From: Tetranychus cinnabarinus
Lineage: Eukaryota > Arthropoda > Arachnida > Trombidiformes > Tetranychidae
Direction of reading: 5' to 3'
NCBI GenBank assembly: GCA_022266195.1
Contig: WHVY01000003.1
Coordinates: 9,238,001 to 9,302,000, forward strand
Length of the DNA: 64,000 nucleotides
Part shown: one piece after another, positions 1-12,601 of the stretch
Numbering within the stretch: the first letter of the stretch is position 1
Layout: each line of letters opens with the position of its first letter
Program-made: the position numbers and the translations under genes
Notes under the pieces: model-generated
The model's database searches: none
What the model was told of the DNA's origin: nothing
The model's input: the letters and a program-made list of their open reading frames with translations, nothing else

Positions 1-1
1 A

Positions 2-115
2 ATAACTGATGTTAATCTAATCAGTGATGCTGAAGAGAAGTTACGAGGTCGTGCATCAAGTAAAAATCTTCCTTCATTTCTCAAAGCAATTTTAAATAGA
101 CGTAAACAAGCATGA
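2..115 (+). CDS. C-terminal tail of an unidentified protein (5' end outside window)
   Basis: An open frame enters from the left edge and ends at a TGA at 113-115, giving 37 residues that finish in a basic stretch (LNRRKQA). The tail mixes charged and hydrophobic residues like a real protein end. It is followed by an AT-rich stretch with no further coding potential. There are no recognisable motifs and the family is unknown. It could also be a chance open frame, since only 114 bases are visible. Confidence 0.35.
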   Translation: MTDVNLISDAEEKLRGRASSKNLPSFLKAILNRRKQA

Positions 116-1169
116 GATTTGATTTTACTTAAATTTGAAATCATGATGGAATTTAAAGAAAGTCAACAAAAGTCTGTAGGTCACCAAAAACGGTAGAAGC
201 AATTAACACAATTCATTAAAATAATCAACAAAAATTTACTAAATTAATATCAAAACAATATAAAGTCAGTGTTGTGGTCGGTTTTACAGTAAATTTTCTC
301 ACATGTTTTACTATGAAGTTTGTGTAACCAAGGTTACAACCAGATTTTCAGATGGCGCAACTAAAGACCATAAGCTTCATGTTAATCTATGAATAGGATT
401 TGATTCAGACAATGTTCAGTTATATTTCGGAATAATTTTCTGAATATTTTAATTTCGATTGCTATTCATAAATGTTTGATGTCCGAATCACATTAATTGA
501 ATCTAGGCAAGTTTAAGATAAAAATTTTAAAAACAGCTTTTTATTGTGTACATTGTAAATGAATTTTAAAATGATGATGCTTAAAAGAGTTATATCATTA
601 GTAATTTTGATCATATTAAGCATTAGTATAAAAATTAGGGGCAGAGAGATCACAATCAATATTAATTAGTTTAAGTGGTGAGTATAATTGTAAGAAAAAA
701 ACAGAGAATCCAAATATTTCAAAATATAGTTGAAGACAATCACTGACATGTTGATCTTAATAGTTGTCATCACTTTTGTTTCAGTAGATTGCTTGGAAAT
801 AAAATCTGGGATTCTTGTTTATCGGGTTCCACATGAAGATTAGAGGAAACCATCTTATTGTCCATTTTGAAAGCCACTTGACTTTTAATTTTTCGTTTAC
901 TTTTGATCCAAAAAGGAGTCGTTTTCACGAGGTTTCACCAAAATAGGAATCAATGAGAAGATGTAAATAAAATGAAAACTCTAAAAAATGTACAAATTGT
1001 ACAACAAAATATGATTTCTTATTGAAAGTTAATCAACGAAAAAAAACAATTTATAGTGATCTCTCAGCGATCTTACAAATTAAGGATTATTTTTAACATA
1101 GAAATAAAAAAAGCTTATAAAAATATTCAACCATTTAATTTTGCGGCATTTACTATACCAATGGTGCAT
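116..1169. other. Intergenic, no gene seen
   Basis: This AT-rich sequence lies between the tail of the + strand gene and the 3' end of the SLC18B1-like gene on the - strand, so the two genes converge here. It probably contains both 3' UTRs. No open frame of note and no RNA gene was recognised. Confidence 0.5.
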
Positions 1170-3784
1170 TCAATGCATTTGATCACATAAACGAGTCATG
1201 AACGTAATAAAAGCCTAAAGAATGACAATAAAAATTAGTTAAATCATGTCCAAAAGTAACAATATAATATTTGATGATTAACTACTTACCACGAAAAGAG
1301 TAATGCTTCCCATTAAAACAGTTGATAGTTGAAAACTGAAACATTGGGTAAAAATACCTCCAAATGCAGGTCCGATTGCTTCTCTGTTAAAATTAAATCA
1401 TGAATTGTTATTAGAAAGGTCAAGTATGACAAGTCAATGTTTACTAATATTAAGATTCAACTAGATTTTTGTCTCTAACATCCTTCTGCAATCAAGATAA
1501 TCAAAGATAGCTGAGTAGATTGAATAGATATTTCTAGATCTTACGTTTCAAAAATCATTTCTGAATGGTTATTCAATAATTTACCGAACCTATGCTGATA
1601 ATCAATTTCAAATATTTACTTTTCATTCTATATATTTGTAACGAAACTAACTGATTGCTAGGAACATTCTGTATCAATGAAAATCAATTTGATTGGAAAT
1701 GACAATTGAAATTTAATAGTTACCCTAGTGAAAAGACGGCAGTGTAAAGCGCAGCAACCAATGAGAAAGTTTGCAGATTACCAAATTTATCCACTTCAAC
1801 AGCATGTTCAATCAGTGCTTCAAATGATGGTATAAGCGTTAATGAATAAGCAATTCCCATGAAAACCATTGAAATGCAACTATTTTGTAAATTAACGTCA
1901 AAGGGAAGAAAGATTGGTGGACCAAGCGAGATGAGACTGCAACCACTGATTAAAAGTCCGATACTCATCAACGTATATTTATTAATTCTGGCCGAGATGA
2001 GACCAACAATGGGTGAAAGAAGGGCAAAAGCGGCGTTCATCAGGAAAAATGTTAAAGCAACTGACGATTCCTTGACTCCATTGTTATAAAGATGAGGCTC
2101 AACCGTAGGATCAAGGAAAGTTTGATTCTGAGAAATTACTATTGTAGCAGCACAGATAACCAACGCCTTATAATTACATAGAAGTTTACAATAAGTTAAC
2201 TTAGGAGTATCTGGATCGTCACTGAGATGTTCATCAAATTCTGGTACAATTTCTGCAAAGAGGAAAGAAATACTTTTATCAATTTCAATCTAACATATTG
2301 AAAATTAAATTTCTTGTTCCAATCAAGGTTGCAAAAATTTATCATTGCCAGAAAAAAAATCTTAATTCTAAATCTAACCTTAAAATTATTCCGACTAGAT
2401 TGAAAATTATTAAATCTTCAGCTAATTTTAAGGCTAAAATGTAAAAGGAGCTGATTCTCAATTCATCTAACATGCCTGACTGGTTGTAGATTTAAACTCT
2501 ATTGTCATGAATCATTAGCAAGTTCATTTGATGAATTTACCTGAAATAGGTTTGATTAGATAATAGTAGAGAATGATATTTAGCAAATTGACTGTTCCTA
2601 AAACCCAGAAGGGCAATGGAAAGCCTGCCCATTCGTAAAGTCCACCACCGATCATGGGTCCAAAGCTGAGACCAAAACCACAAAAAGTTTCAACCAAGCC
2701 AAATACAGTTCCAATGGACTGTGGGTATAGCTTAGTAATGTAGATATTAGCTGCGGTGTGAAAAACGGCGAACCCAATTGCACCTAGGATTCTCAAGCCA
2801 AAGGAAAGAGCTCCAAAGAGTATGGTGTTTGTTATGTAGTGAAGGAAACCGAAAAGAATCATGGATAGACCAGTTAATAAAATGCCAGACATCAGAAGAT
2901 GTTTTATCTCAAATCGGTGTATAGCTTTTCCAATGAAGGGTGAAATTAATATGATGGTTAAAGCGTGTGATGAAAATACCAGTCCATAAATTGATTCTGG
3001 AATGCCTTTATGTCCAGCTTCTTGTGGATAAAATGGAGCGATGATAGAGAATACGGAATACAGAGAGAATCCTGTGGTTAATAAGCAGAGCACAATTTTA
3101 TTACGTGCTAATTTGTTGTATGGACTATTGGACTGTTCAATGAGACTTTCAAATGAGGTAATTGAAGATTCAAGTAGCTTTTCATTTTCTTCAGATACGG
3201 TGAACACACTATGAGCTTGACTTTTGCTTCCAGCTCCTAATGATGATGCCACAGAAAGTCCACCAAGAGAGCTGGCGATTGATTGGTAGTTATTTAGACT
3301 TTCAGTGAAAAGACGAGACTTTTCACTGGTGATACTTTCACTGGGCACAACTAATCGAGCCTCTTCATCGTGTCTTGTCTCTAGTTTGGCATGTACTTGT
3401 AACCGGCGGGCAACACTTTCAACCCTTTTGATCGTAAAGTTATTCTGCATTACTAATGGCTGATGGAGGAAAACAATGAAAGAAAGAACAGATTAGATCA
3501 GTTTTCTTACAGTTATGGCAAATGGTTATTGGTACAAATTACTTTCAACATGATTGCAAGACTTTCAAGACAAATCAAAGTTTGAATTTTGTTAATGAAT
3601 GTTGATATCTTTCAATGGTTTTTAGACTTACTTCAATTGGGTCAAGATCCACAGAGCCACTGCTACGAATAAAATGATGATGAGGATGAGTTAAATGGTG
3701 GTGTGAATGATCATAATAATGATGATGGTGAGGATGAGAATGGTGATGATGATGATGGTGATGAGCATGGCTTTCGTCGGCCAT
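1170..3784 (-). CDS. MFS transporter, SLC18B1-like, with His-rich N-terminus
   Basis: Major facilitator transporter related to SLC18B1, the vesicular polyamine branch of the SLC18 family. Exons (- strand): 3784-3632, 3459-2541, 2252-1724, 1383-1290 and 1214-1170, which sum to 1740 nt and 579 aa. Phases agree at every junction. Residues 1-38 contain 22 histidines. A cytosolic Ser/Glu-rich segment follows, then 12 expected membrane helices. Family-like signatures include APFYPQEAGHKG after the first helix, the ETFCGFGLSFGPMIGG helix-5 motif, and FLDPTVEPHLYNNG at the start of the second half. The N-terminal cytosolic region (about 160 aa) is much longer than in vertebrate SLC18B1. The last exon adds 14 residues ending DQMH. 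The substrate is inferred from family only; polyamine or another organic cation in vesicles or lysosomes is likely. A histidine-rich tail suggests metal or proton sensing, but this is speculation. Confidence 0.85.
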
Positions 3785-6700
3785 TTTATGGTGGATATTT
3801 TACGAAAGAGAATAAAATTGATTAAAACAAAATTTAAAAAGGATTTATCTCGATGAGATCACGAGAACTATGAAGATGCTAAAATTTGGATCAAACAAAT
3901 TGAAACTGGCTCAACTGGAGTGTTGAATTTTACATGCAAAAATGATCAAATAGCCAAAGACTAGAATGGTTATCATTAGAAAAGGTTGATGTGTGAATAA
4001 TCGGGTGAAAAAAGAGATGAAAGGCGAATAAAACTGCCAGTATTGAATAGCTGGACGGTTAAAAATGAAGGATAAAAGAAGCAACGATCTATTAGCTTAT
4101 TACTAATAGGTAAAACCAGAATCATAAATTGTAGGGTTAATGGTATATTCAAAGAATCGGTTTGGCGGCCAAACATTTGTTGATGACACAAAGGTTAATT
4201 AGTAATAGAGTTGAAAGTGGAAGTGAGGTTGAAAGACTAGAAGATTGGATATGTTAGCTAATCGTCTTTATACTGAAGATAAGAAATCAAATAGTGACAA
4301 TAGATACAAAAAAGTGAGCTGTTTAACCAAACTATCCAAAACCAGGCAAAGTTGTATAAAGAACTGGTTAATTGGATCTATCATGATTTGTTGTTTGTGT
4401 TTATTTATCATCAATATTTCTAATTAATCTGTTTGTGGTGATAACGAAAAAAAGAGATGAGCTGTAAACATGATTGTGATATTATTTATGAACTATTCCC
4501 TTAGGCTTAGGACCATTACGTAACCCATTATTCTTCATTGATTTTTGATTCAATCTTGTGTATATCCCAAAAAATATTTAAAAATGTGCAATCAACAAAC
4601 TGAAATTGTGTCAAGTTTAATTCACCACCTCATCTACAGTGATTAACTTTAGTTACTCATCATTAATAATCATACTAGAAATCATCAAAAGCCAATGATT
4701 AATGCTTATAATTAGATTCTACCATTAACTGATAACCGAAATTAGATGTCATATCAACCCAACCTTAACCGGAATGTTCATTTGCTTTTAAGATGCTGAT
4801 TGTAAAACAAGCTAGAGTGTAGTTTCCCTGATCATTTGTTCATCAGAGCTTTGGAGTTATCGTGATATTTCCATGTTCTTAAGTTACCTAAATCAACTAA
4901 ACTCAATTATCGCCATCAAAATTAGTAACTGAAGTTGTAATTTCATGCTGATCAGCTGATTATTGGGTCTATTGGATCTGCAGCTTTATATTTCCAACTG
5001 TGAGCTGTTTTCTTGTTGCTGGTAATAATGGAATCGAACCAATTTCACTGCATCTACATTGTTTATTTACATAATACTGGTTATTTTTGAGTGATACTCA
5101 CAAAATTTGATCTATTTAAAAGATGATCTATTAACGTCCAATAATCTAGTCAATCTAACAAATTATTTAAAGTTTCATAGCAACTCGTGGAGCCCAAAAT
5201 AGTCAGAGATCAAACATGAATCATGAGAGTAGCATCACACAGATTTTCATCCGAAACATGCAATCCTTATTTACGTCTAGCTATTACCAATCAATCAGTT
5301 CGGATATTATACAAATTGTCATTTAGAGGATTTAGAAGTCCAGATCATGAAATGTATCATTTAACACATAAATCAAAAATAATCTTCACAGTAATGGGCA
5401 AGTCTCTCTTCTGTTTTGAAATCAAGTGTTCAACTGAAAGTATCCAAATCTGAGAGAATAATGAAGACAATTAAACAATAGTAATTAACCGCTTAGTCAT
5501 CTCAACCGACAATCAAAGTAATTTATAAATTTGATTCAACAGGAAAAGTGAATGATAATCGAGAAAACAAAACAAAACAAATTTAACCGTAAATTTCACT
5601 TGAAAACCTTTCCAATGTGTACATTATTAATGTTGAAGCAAAATTTTCCCAACAACCAAACATTTAATCAAAGTGAATCAATAAACTTACCTAAGTAAAT
5701 CCTTCAAAGGTTAAGGCTCAAATAATGATCTGATTTCAACAATTAGATGAAAACATTAAATAAACCAGTAATTTGAATGACTGTTGAGAAAGTCACAGCA
5801 AAATAAGCAAATGTTTAAATTAATTTCAAGCAACGCTTTAAGTCTACTGATTTTGGATCAAAGCTAACCTCAAATAATCATTGAAACATTCAATTGTAAG
5901 ATAATCAATAATTCGTCTTGTTGCAATATAAATTACTGCGTTTTAAAGCAAAAGATGCTAAAAACTCATTAGGAGTTATCATTAAATGTGATATCAATGG
6001 ATCGAAAAGATTCCCAAAACCAATAATTGGCGATAAACAGGATGATAATTTGTACATCTATTCCTGTGTAAATATTGATAATGTTTTTACCATGTTGACT
6101 ACACGTGAGTTAATACAGCATTGTAATAAGTAAATCAAAACGTTTGACAGTAAAATTCAACAGTTATTATTAAGAATTCATTAATATATCCATTGTTAAA
6201 CCGTAGCAAGTTTAACCCGAATGAAACATTGAATATTACATGATTTTTAACTCATCATAACCGACTTTTCTTCATATTCAATATCAACTTGTTTTTTTTC
6301 AAGTACAAGTTGATTAGATAGGTTGTCTAATTGATTAATATAAATTGGATCGTTGAATTTTTAAATTCCATTTCTGTTTTTGTTGTGTATGACCGAACGA
6401 ATTTGCGTTATGTTGGTAACAATGGGTTGAGACAGTAATGTTTGGTGTGATCCCAAGAGATACCAGAAAACATGAGACTAGTGAAGTTACATTTATATTT
6501 GCTTGATGTTGGAGTGCTTAATGATTGCGAGAGAAATGAAGGAAAGAAGAGAGGAAGAAGAGAAGGAGGAAAAGTTGAAGTGATGGCAGGGAAGATGTTC
6601 AGTTAGTCATTGTCCCATTGTAATGATTGAAGTTTGGAGGACGAAGAATACGCAACGAAAGACCTAACACAGCAAGAGAATACAGAAAATAAAAGATGGT

Positions 6701-7462
6701 TAAACGAAGAGAACAATCTTCAATTTTCTACAAACTAAGGAGTAATTTAACAACAATAACAGAGAGATAAAGAGAGAAGAAAATGAAGATAAAGGGGAGG
6801 AAGAGAGAGAGAGAGCGATATGCTAATTAAAAGCGTATAATAGGACATGAGAAGAGCTCATAGTTTGACGTTAATCACTGTTGAGCCTTGGATAATTGTT
6901 TTTTTTTTCAATGGGATGCGCGTTTAGTTTTAAGCGTATTTTGTGTTTTATAGTCTTGTGTGAATTTGTAACGAGCTTGTCCAATTGTTTTCCTTATAAT
7001 TGCGTGGAGATGGTAGACCGAGTGAATCATGTTTTTAATGGATATTTTTGTAATTCTCAGGCTTTAATGATGCGTAGGTTCGTTTTAGATATTTGTTTGT
7101 TTGGTAATTGTCAATCAATTTCATGATCTGCAAATCGTCTTTTGAGATCTTGTTAAACTTTTTTTTTCACAGTACTCTTGTCACCTCACAATTGCCTGGA
7201 TTTTCTTAATTTATCATGATTCTTGTTCCTTTTTAAAGCAATTTTTGTTGGCCATCTATAGTGGTCATTGTCTTTCGTTTTTAGTTATGGTTTTGTTTTG
7301 TGATGATACTAATAACTTGGTTGTAGTTGAAGTTAATTTTTGACGTTGTTGTTCATGTTAATGTTGCCACCTTTTATATCCTTCCATATTAACTTTTACA
7401 TTACACTGTTCTGTTTTATCTCAATTTCCTTCTCAAAATAAAACTTTGCAAAAAACAAAATT
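3785..7462. other. Long intergenic region with GA-rich tract
   Basis: This 3.7-kb region separates the SLC18B1-like 5' end from the PKA-R1 stop codon. It should hold the SLC18B1 promoter on its left and the PKA-R1 3' UTR (about 6.9-7.46 kb, T-rich) on its right. Short open frames of 60-76 codons occur on both strands, but none has family resemblance, splice support or convincing composition. An (A)GA-rich low-complexity tract lies at about 6535-6825. Confidence 0.5.
6755..6825. repeat. GA-rich low-complexity tract
   Basis: This is a purine run of repeated AGAG/GAAG units, with a less regular one at about 6535-6585. It could be a GAGA-type promoter or nucleosome-free element, or simply a microsatellite. 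Nothing else supports a function. Confidence 0.6.
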
Positions 7463-10400
7463 TCAAACAGATAATGAAATTAACGAATTATAGTGTTCCA
7501 TATTGCGCTTTAGAATATCAGAACAAGGTCCAAGAAGTCTTTCAAATCGAGCACGATCCAGTTTGACACACTTTAACGGCCCACTAGCAACAACAGTAGC
7601 TGCTCGAGGTCGATCCAAAAGAAGAGCAATCTCACCAAAATATTTTCCTGGCCCAAGTCTGCTAACTTCAGTTTGGGGCTCATTGTCCACACGACGTTGG
7701 TATACAATCGCTATACCATCTTCAATAATATAGAAATCATCTCCTGGTTGACCTTGTTCAACAATAACCTCACCATCAGTGTAGGTGACTGGCTGAAGAG
7801 CGTCAGCAATGGTCAACTTTTCCCATTTATCGAGGCTCTCTGTGAGTGGTTCAAGTCAGATTTTGATAAGAGGGATAATGAGTTGAACAGCGATTGTTGA
7901 AGTGTTTCCAATAATGAGATGAGAGTTTAAATGAAAAGGAAATAATAATGATAAAAAAGAGAAAGAAAAAATGAAATTAGAGAACAATCGAAAACAATAA
8001 ACAATTCTGAACGTTCACTTTCAATGTCTTTAGTTTCTTTTTTCCTGTTGTCAAGTGATAACTTACCAAACAGGGAAATCTTGTTCAAGAATTCTTCATA
8101 TAATTTCCTCTTTCTAATAGTACTACCCATAAGGATACGACGATATGTGTCTCTATCTATGGCCCATAATTTACAATCTACTTTCGCTTTAACTGTAGCA
8201 GCTCTTGGTGTACCATAGATGAGCGCTAGTTCTCCAAAGCTTCCGCCTTCCCCAATGGTTGTTACTAAATTATTGTTAACAAATACCTATTTAAAAAAAA
8301 GAACAGATAAAACGTGAGAAAATATTCAAAACCATTACAGAGAATATTGAAATCTAGCAAAATTTTAAGGTATGGGAAATAAATTAGAGTAAATTGTGTG
8401 AAATTGAGGCTAAAAGTATCGTAGAACCTAATTATGCAACTCAAAATCAACAAAACGCATCTAAAAGCTAGAAAATTTAAAATTTTGATTCTACATCAAT
8501 CAATCTGACCTATAAGTTTAAAGTGAATTTTGATCAGAACAAGAGGGGAAAGTAGATGCGGATTTATGTATGGAAATATAGCAGTGGAAGAGAAATGGAA
8601 AGAATTGAATTGAAGGAGATTAATGTGATTGTAGTAAACAAAAAAAAGAAAGAAGCTTGAAAATAGATAGACAGAGGTAAGGAAAGCATGCGAAAAAAGA
8701 CAGAAAACTATTGAGAGACTGAGATGTCCTTGATTAATCATGGTTGTTTTTGGCGAATAAAGGGATACACTGAAGGTAAGAATATTTCATTGGAGTTTTA
8801 TACGATGAAAATTATAGTAAATCTTCAATTAATTTAATTGATTGCAATCAATTTACCTCGACTTCTCCCTCATCAATGATATAAAAATTGTCTCCTTCAT
8901 CTCCTTGTTTAATTATTATTTCGTCTTGTTTGTGAACAACAGGAAACATTGCATCGAAGATTTCACTTCTTTCTCCTTCATCCAGATGTTTAAACAGGAC
9001 ATTTTTTTCAATAGCTTTGGAGAGGGCAGCCATCGTTTTGTAGTCTTTGGGAACAACCTGATGGCGACGAAGTAAGTATCCATAAAGAAAACATAGAACG
9101 AGATACGAAAAAAAGTATTAGTTGAGAATAATGTAATGGATAAAAAAAATTAAAATAAATCAAATCAAATCCAGGCATTGTAATCATAATTTTGATATCC
9201 AGGTCAAATGAGAGACAAGTCAAGAGGGAGAGAGAATTGTTTACTTCTGCCTGAGAATGATTCACTCTCGATCTTAACTGATTCATCTCACATTAAGCAA
9301 TTATTGCACATTTGATAACGTGCACACATAATTGACAAGCATTTTCTTTTGCCTTGTTGATTTTCAATTGTGTAGATTATTAATATGATCCAACCTTTTT
9401 TACATAGGTTGTGGCATCTTCTTCTGAATACGTTTCAGCGCTTACTGCACCACGCCTAGTCCTTTGAGCAATGGTTGGGACAGGAGATAAATCATCTTCT
9501 CTTTCATCACCCGGCGGTGATATTGGTGCTTTACTTTGTTGCTGTTGTTGCTGTTGTTGCTGACGACGAATAATTGATTCCTCCTGTAATTCAGTAGCAT
9601 AAGGATTAGATGATGTAGCATTGATAGAGCCAGTTGAGGTTGATGTTGATGAAGTTGTGGTTGTAGTTGTAGTTGATTTTGAAGAGGTAGGTACAGAACG
9701 ATCAGTCGGTTGGCCATCCATGGTGATAATGAACACAATATAAAAGAAATAATTGAAAAAAGAAAACAACCAAAATGGTGGTTATTATCAGACTAGGTTA
9801 GTTATTGAATGGTATGATATGGTGAAGTATAAGAGGTATAAATATTGATGATGAGAAGAATGATAATGATGATGAGGTTAAATTAATGAGAAATAATTAA
9901 AACAAGGAACGATATAAAATAAAAGAGGAGAAATTAAATTAAAGTATTCATGGATCAAAATATATATATTTATATACATGGATACCCTGTTTATCTGGGT
10001 AACAGGGTCAACTGCATAGTTAAGCTAGTGAATCTTATATGGTTTTTTTTATCTTCAACCAAGAAAATAAGGTTAACTTTTGGCAACATAAACCGTTTTT
10101 CCTCCTGCATCTTATTGATGCTTTTTTCATCTTACTTTGGGTCCTTTCATTTCTATTTTATCCTTCCTAAAGTAATGGTCCTCTAATTATTTCCACATCA
10201 ATAATGTCTTAAGGAATAGACAAGGCAAAGACAGAGGTGAAAGAAAGACATAGAGAAAGAGAGTCGACAGAGGGTGAGAAGTGAAGACAGGGAAATAAGA
10301 GAGAGATGGAAAGATAGATTGAATAGGAAGAAAGAAATAAATGTACTGACCTTTTCCAATTTTTGAAAATACTCTCGGAGAAATTTAATTGGATTATCTG

Positions 10401-10509
10401 GTCGGCTAACACATAAACTAACGATACATTCCTTCATAATACCTTGAATATCGTGGCGTTGAACATAAGCCTCACATTCTCTGCGGCTTGCTTCCTCTTC
10501 TGAAGCCAT
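7463..10509 (-). CDS. Pka-R1: cAMP-dependent protein kinase type I regulatory subunit
   Basis: Binds and inhibits the PKA catalytic subunit until cAMP is bound. Exons (- strand): 10509-10351, 9583-9395, 9057-8857, 8286-8067 and 7839-7463, giving 1146 nt and 381 aa, the same length as human RI-alpha. The N-terminus (residues about 10-53) is the dimerization/docking domain, including VSRPDNPIKFLREYF. A poly-Q linker follows, then the pseudosubstrate RRGAV at about residues 96-100 with Ala at the phospho-site, as in RI subunits. Two cyclic-nucleotide-binding domains follow, with phosphate-binding cassettes SFGELALIYGTPRAATV and YFGEIALLLDRPRAATV. The C-terminus ends LISLSV as in vertebrates. Exon 2 uses an atypical donor (GTTGGA). 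Family length and the conserved YVKKVVPKDYKTM junction support it over the better-looking upstream GTAAAA. An alternative 5' exon is listed separately. Confidence 0.95.
9584..9721 (-). CDS. Pka-R1: Alternative first exon of PKA-R1 (isoform without docking domain)
   Basis: The frame of PKA-R1 exon 2 stays open upstream of its acceptor (TTACAG before 9583) and runs back to an ATG at 9721 in a near-perfect Kozak context (ATCACCATGG). Read through, it encodes 46 residues starting MDGQPTDRS, rich in Ser/Thr, and joins directly to EESIIRRQ. The resulting protein would be 374 aa with an intact pseudosubstrate and both cAMP domains but no dimerization/docking domain. Alternative N-termini of RI are reported in flies, which makes this plausible. 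Retention as 5' UTR of an alternative promoter is the other option. Confidence 0.55.
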
Positions 10510-12601
10510 GATTCAAGTGTCTTACCCAAATAAAAACCAATTCAATCTAAAATGAATCTACGTTTGATATTCTCTTTCTCTCTCTCTTTCTCCCCTCCTT
10601 ATCTCATGATTCTGCTCGTTAATCATCATGATTCTTTTTTAATTTTCAATTCAATTTGATTAATTCCTCTATTTTTTAGGAATTAAAAACCATACGTTTA
10701 ATCAATTCACCCAATGAATTACCGATTATTAATAGTTGAGCTTTACAATTTCCATATAAAACTGACTAAATGCCAATAACAGGAGCGTTTCGTACTTCTG
10801 TACCGAATTGTTTCATGTGCTCAATATTTCTAGGGTGAAGTCCAGTCAATGAACTTTACTGTCGCAAATTGCCCTCTTGCAAAGGGCCTCGAGTGATATC
10901 ATTTAACAAAAATGTATCATATAACCTTTTCTTGCAACTTAATATTTAACCAACTCAATATTTAAATGTTTATGATTACAATTACGTTTGAATTTTATGC
11001 TCATGTAAACAGAAAATTCGAAGCTGACCGCGCTTTGTGTGGGGTTATAGAGGGTGGTATTTATAACCCACTCATCCATAGCCAGGCTTTGTTCTCTCTC
11101 CATGCTATTTGGAAGGGCTGATCTCCATTATCATTCATGACAATTATTCCTTTGTTTGAATTTCACTGATCATTTAATGCAAAACACAAAATAATACTGG
11201 ATAATAGGAGATTATAATCAATTAATTTCAATGTTATAACCATTCTTTCAAATTTCCAGCCATGTATTTGTCAAGGAAATAACAGAGGGAAGTCAGACTT
11301 TGAATAAAGTTTACATTTTAAGGAAAGACGATCGATAAAATGTTGGTCTTGCGGTTGTCGTCAATCTAGTTGTAAATCGTTCAAGAAGATGATTTCATGC
11401 AGAATCCTTGATCACTTAACCAGCCATATATCATGAATACCATAATAAATCATTTCCCAAGTCCAGGAGACATTATTTGATTGAAGTTGGTTCTTGATTT
11501 CATTTGTGAGCAATGAAAATGCTAAATGTTTAAAGATGATTCAACTAATCATCAGGTTTATTAATGAATCATCTTGTCACAATCCATTCCGTTCATTGCC
11601 TGTTCACTGGATTTTTGCAATTGTAACCAACCAAGAAATCAGGTCATTTGAGAATCAATGTGTTTAACCTTACAATATTGGAATAGTCTGTAATGAAAAA
11701 TTTATCATGAATTAGTATTGAGTTCATTTAACCGTGAAATCATGAAATCAATTTACCTGAGATAGGGTTGAGTAACAATGGAGAATAGCATTTCAATAAA
11801 TTGGGAAATCATCATGTGTTGACCAGTGAATAAAACCACAATTTTTCACGAAATTCCGGTTCTCCGACAGAGCACTTAATTATGTATATTGAATAGCTTG
11901 GTAATAGTAATTATAACAAATAATCAAAGTAATTGGTTGGAGCAATTGTTTATATTGGTCTTTCATAAATGACTAATATTCTAGTTATTGATTGTAAGAA
12001 TCAATTTCAATGATAAAATGCAATTTGATATAAATAACATTTGTACATTTAGGTTATTGTTCTTGATCGGTTCTTGAAGATTTAGCAATATCATGCATTT
12101 TAGATATTTGGCATTGCAAATGTTCAGTTTTTATTATTGATTTTATCTGGAACTTTGAAGTTTTTCATAACTTAATACTACAACTATGATATAATTTTCT
12201 CAACAATTACATTGATTGAAATTACAAACTTTCATTTGTGTACAAATATCTTTTCAAATCATACATGTTTCAATTGATTACAAAAATGGGTGCTAGACAA
12301 AAAGTGAGCAACTTAACGTGAACTATCATCTAAGCTGAATTATTAAACCGCTAAGTAATCAAACTTCGATAGTACAGCTCATGTATCATTGGAAAAAATA
12401 TATCAGTGTCGGATTACCTGATGACACAACATTTTACAGGCTTATTTATTTAAACAGGTTTTCCAAGTTAAAGACAATAGAATCTACAGTGAGATTGCTT
12501 GATTGACCAGAAGACTGATAGATACAGTTAATGATCAACACTGTAATCGTCTTCCAATTTGGCTTGAACGGATAGAATGGTTAGGTAAGAGAATCCAAGT
12601 G
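10510..12601. other. Upstream region of PKA-R1, no gene seen
   Basis: The 2.1 kb between the PKA-R1 start and the mTERF stop should contain the PKA-R1 5' UTR and promoter. CT-rich sequence lies at about 10570-10600. A locally less AT-rich block at about 10770-10905 includes a short hairpin (GCCCT-loop-AGGGC); see findings. The rest is AT-rich without coding signals. Confidence 0.5.

Noticed and set aside
5020..5045. GGAATCGAACC, resembling a tRNA T-loop on the - strand
   Set aside because: No acceptor stem, D-arm or anticodon arm could be paired around it.
5918..6133. Small + strand frame between SLC18B1 and PKA-R1
   Set aside because: It has no ATG in good context, no neighbours in the same orientation, no motif, and a length expected by chance in AT-rich DNA.
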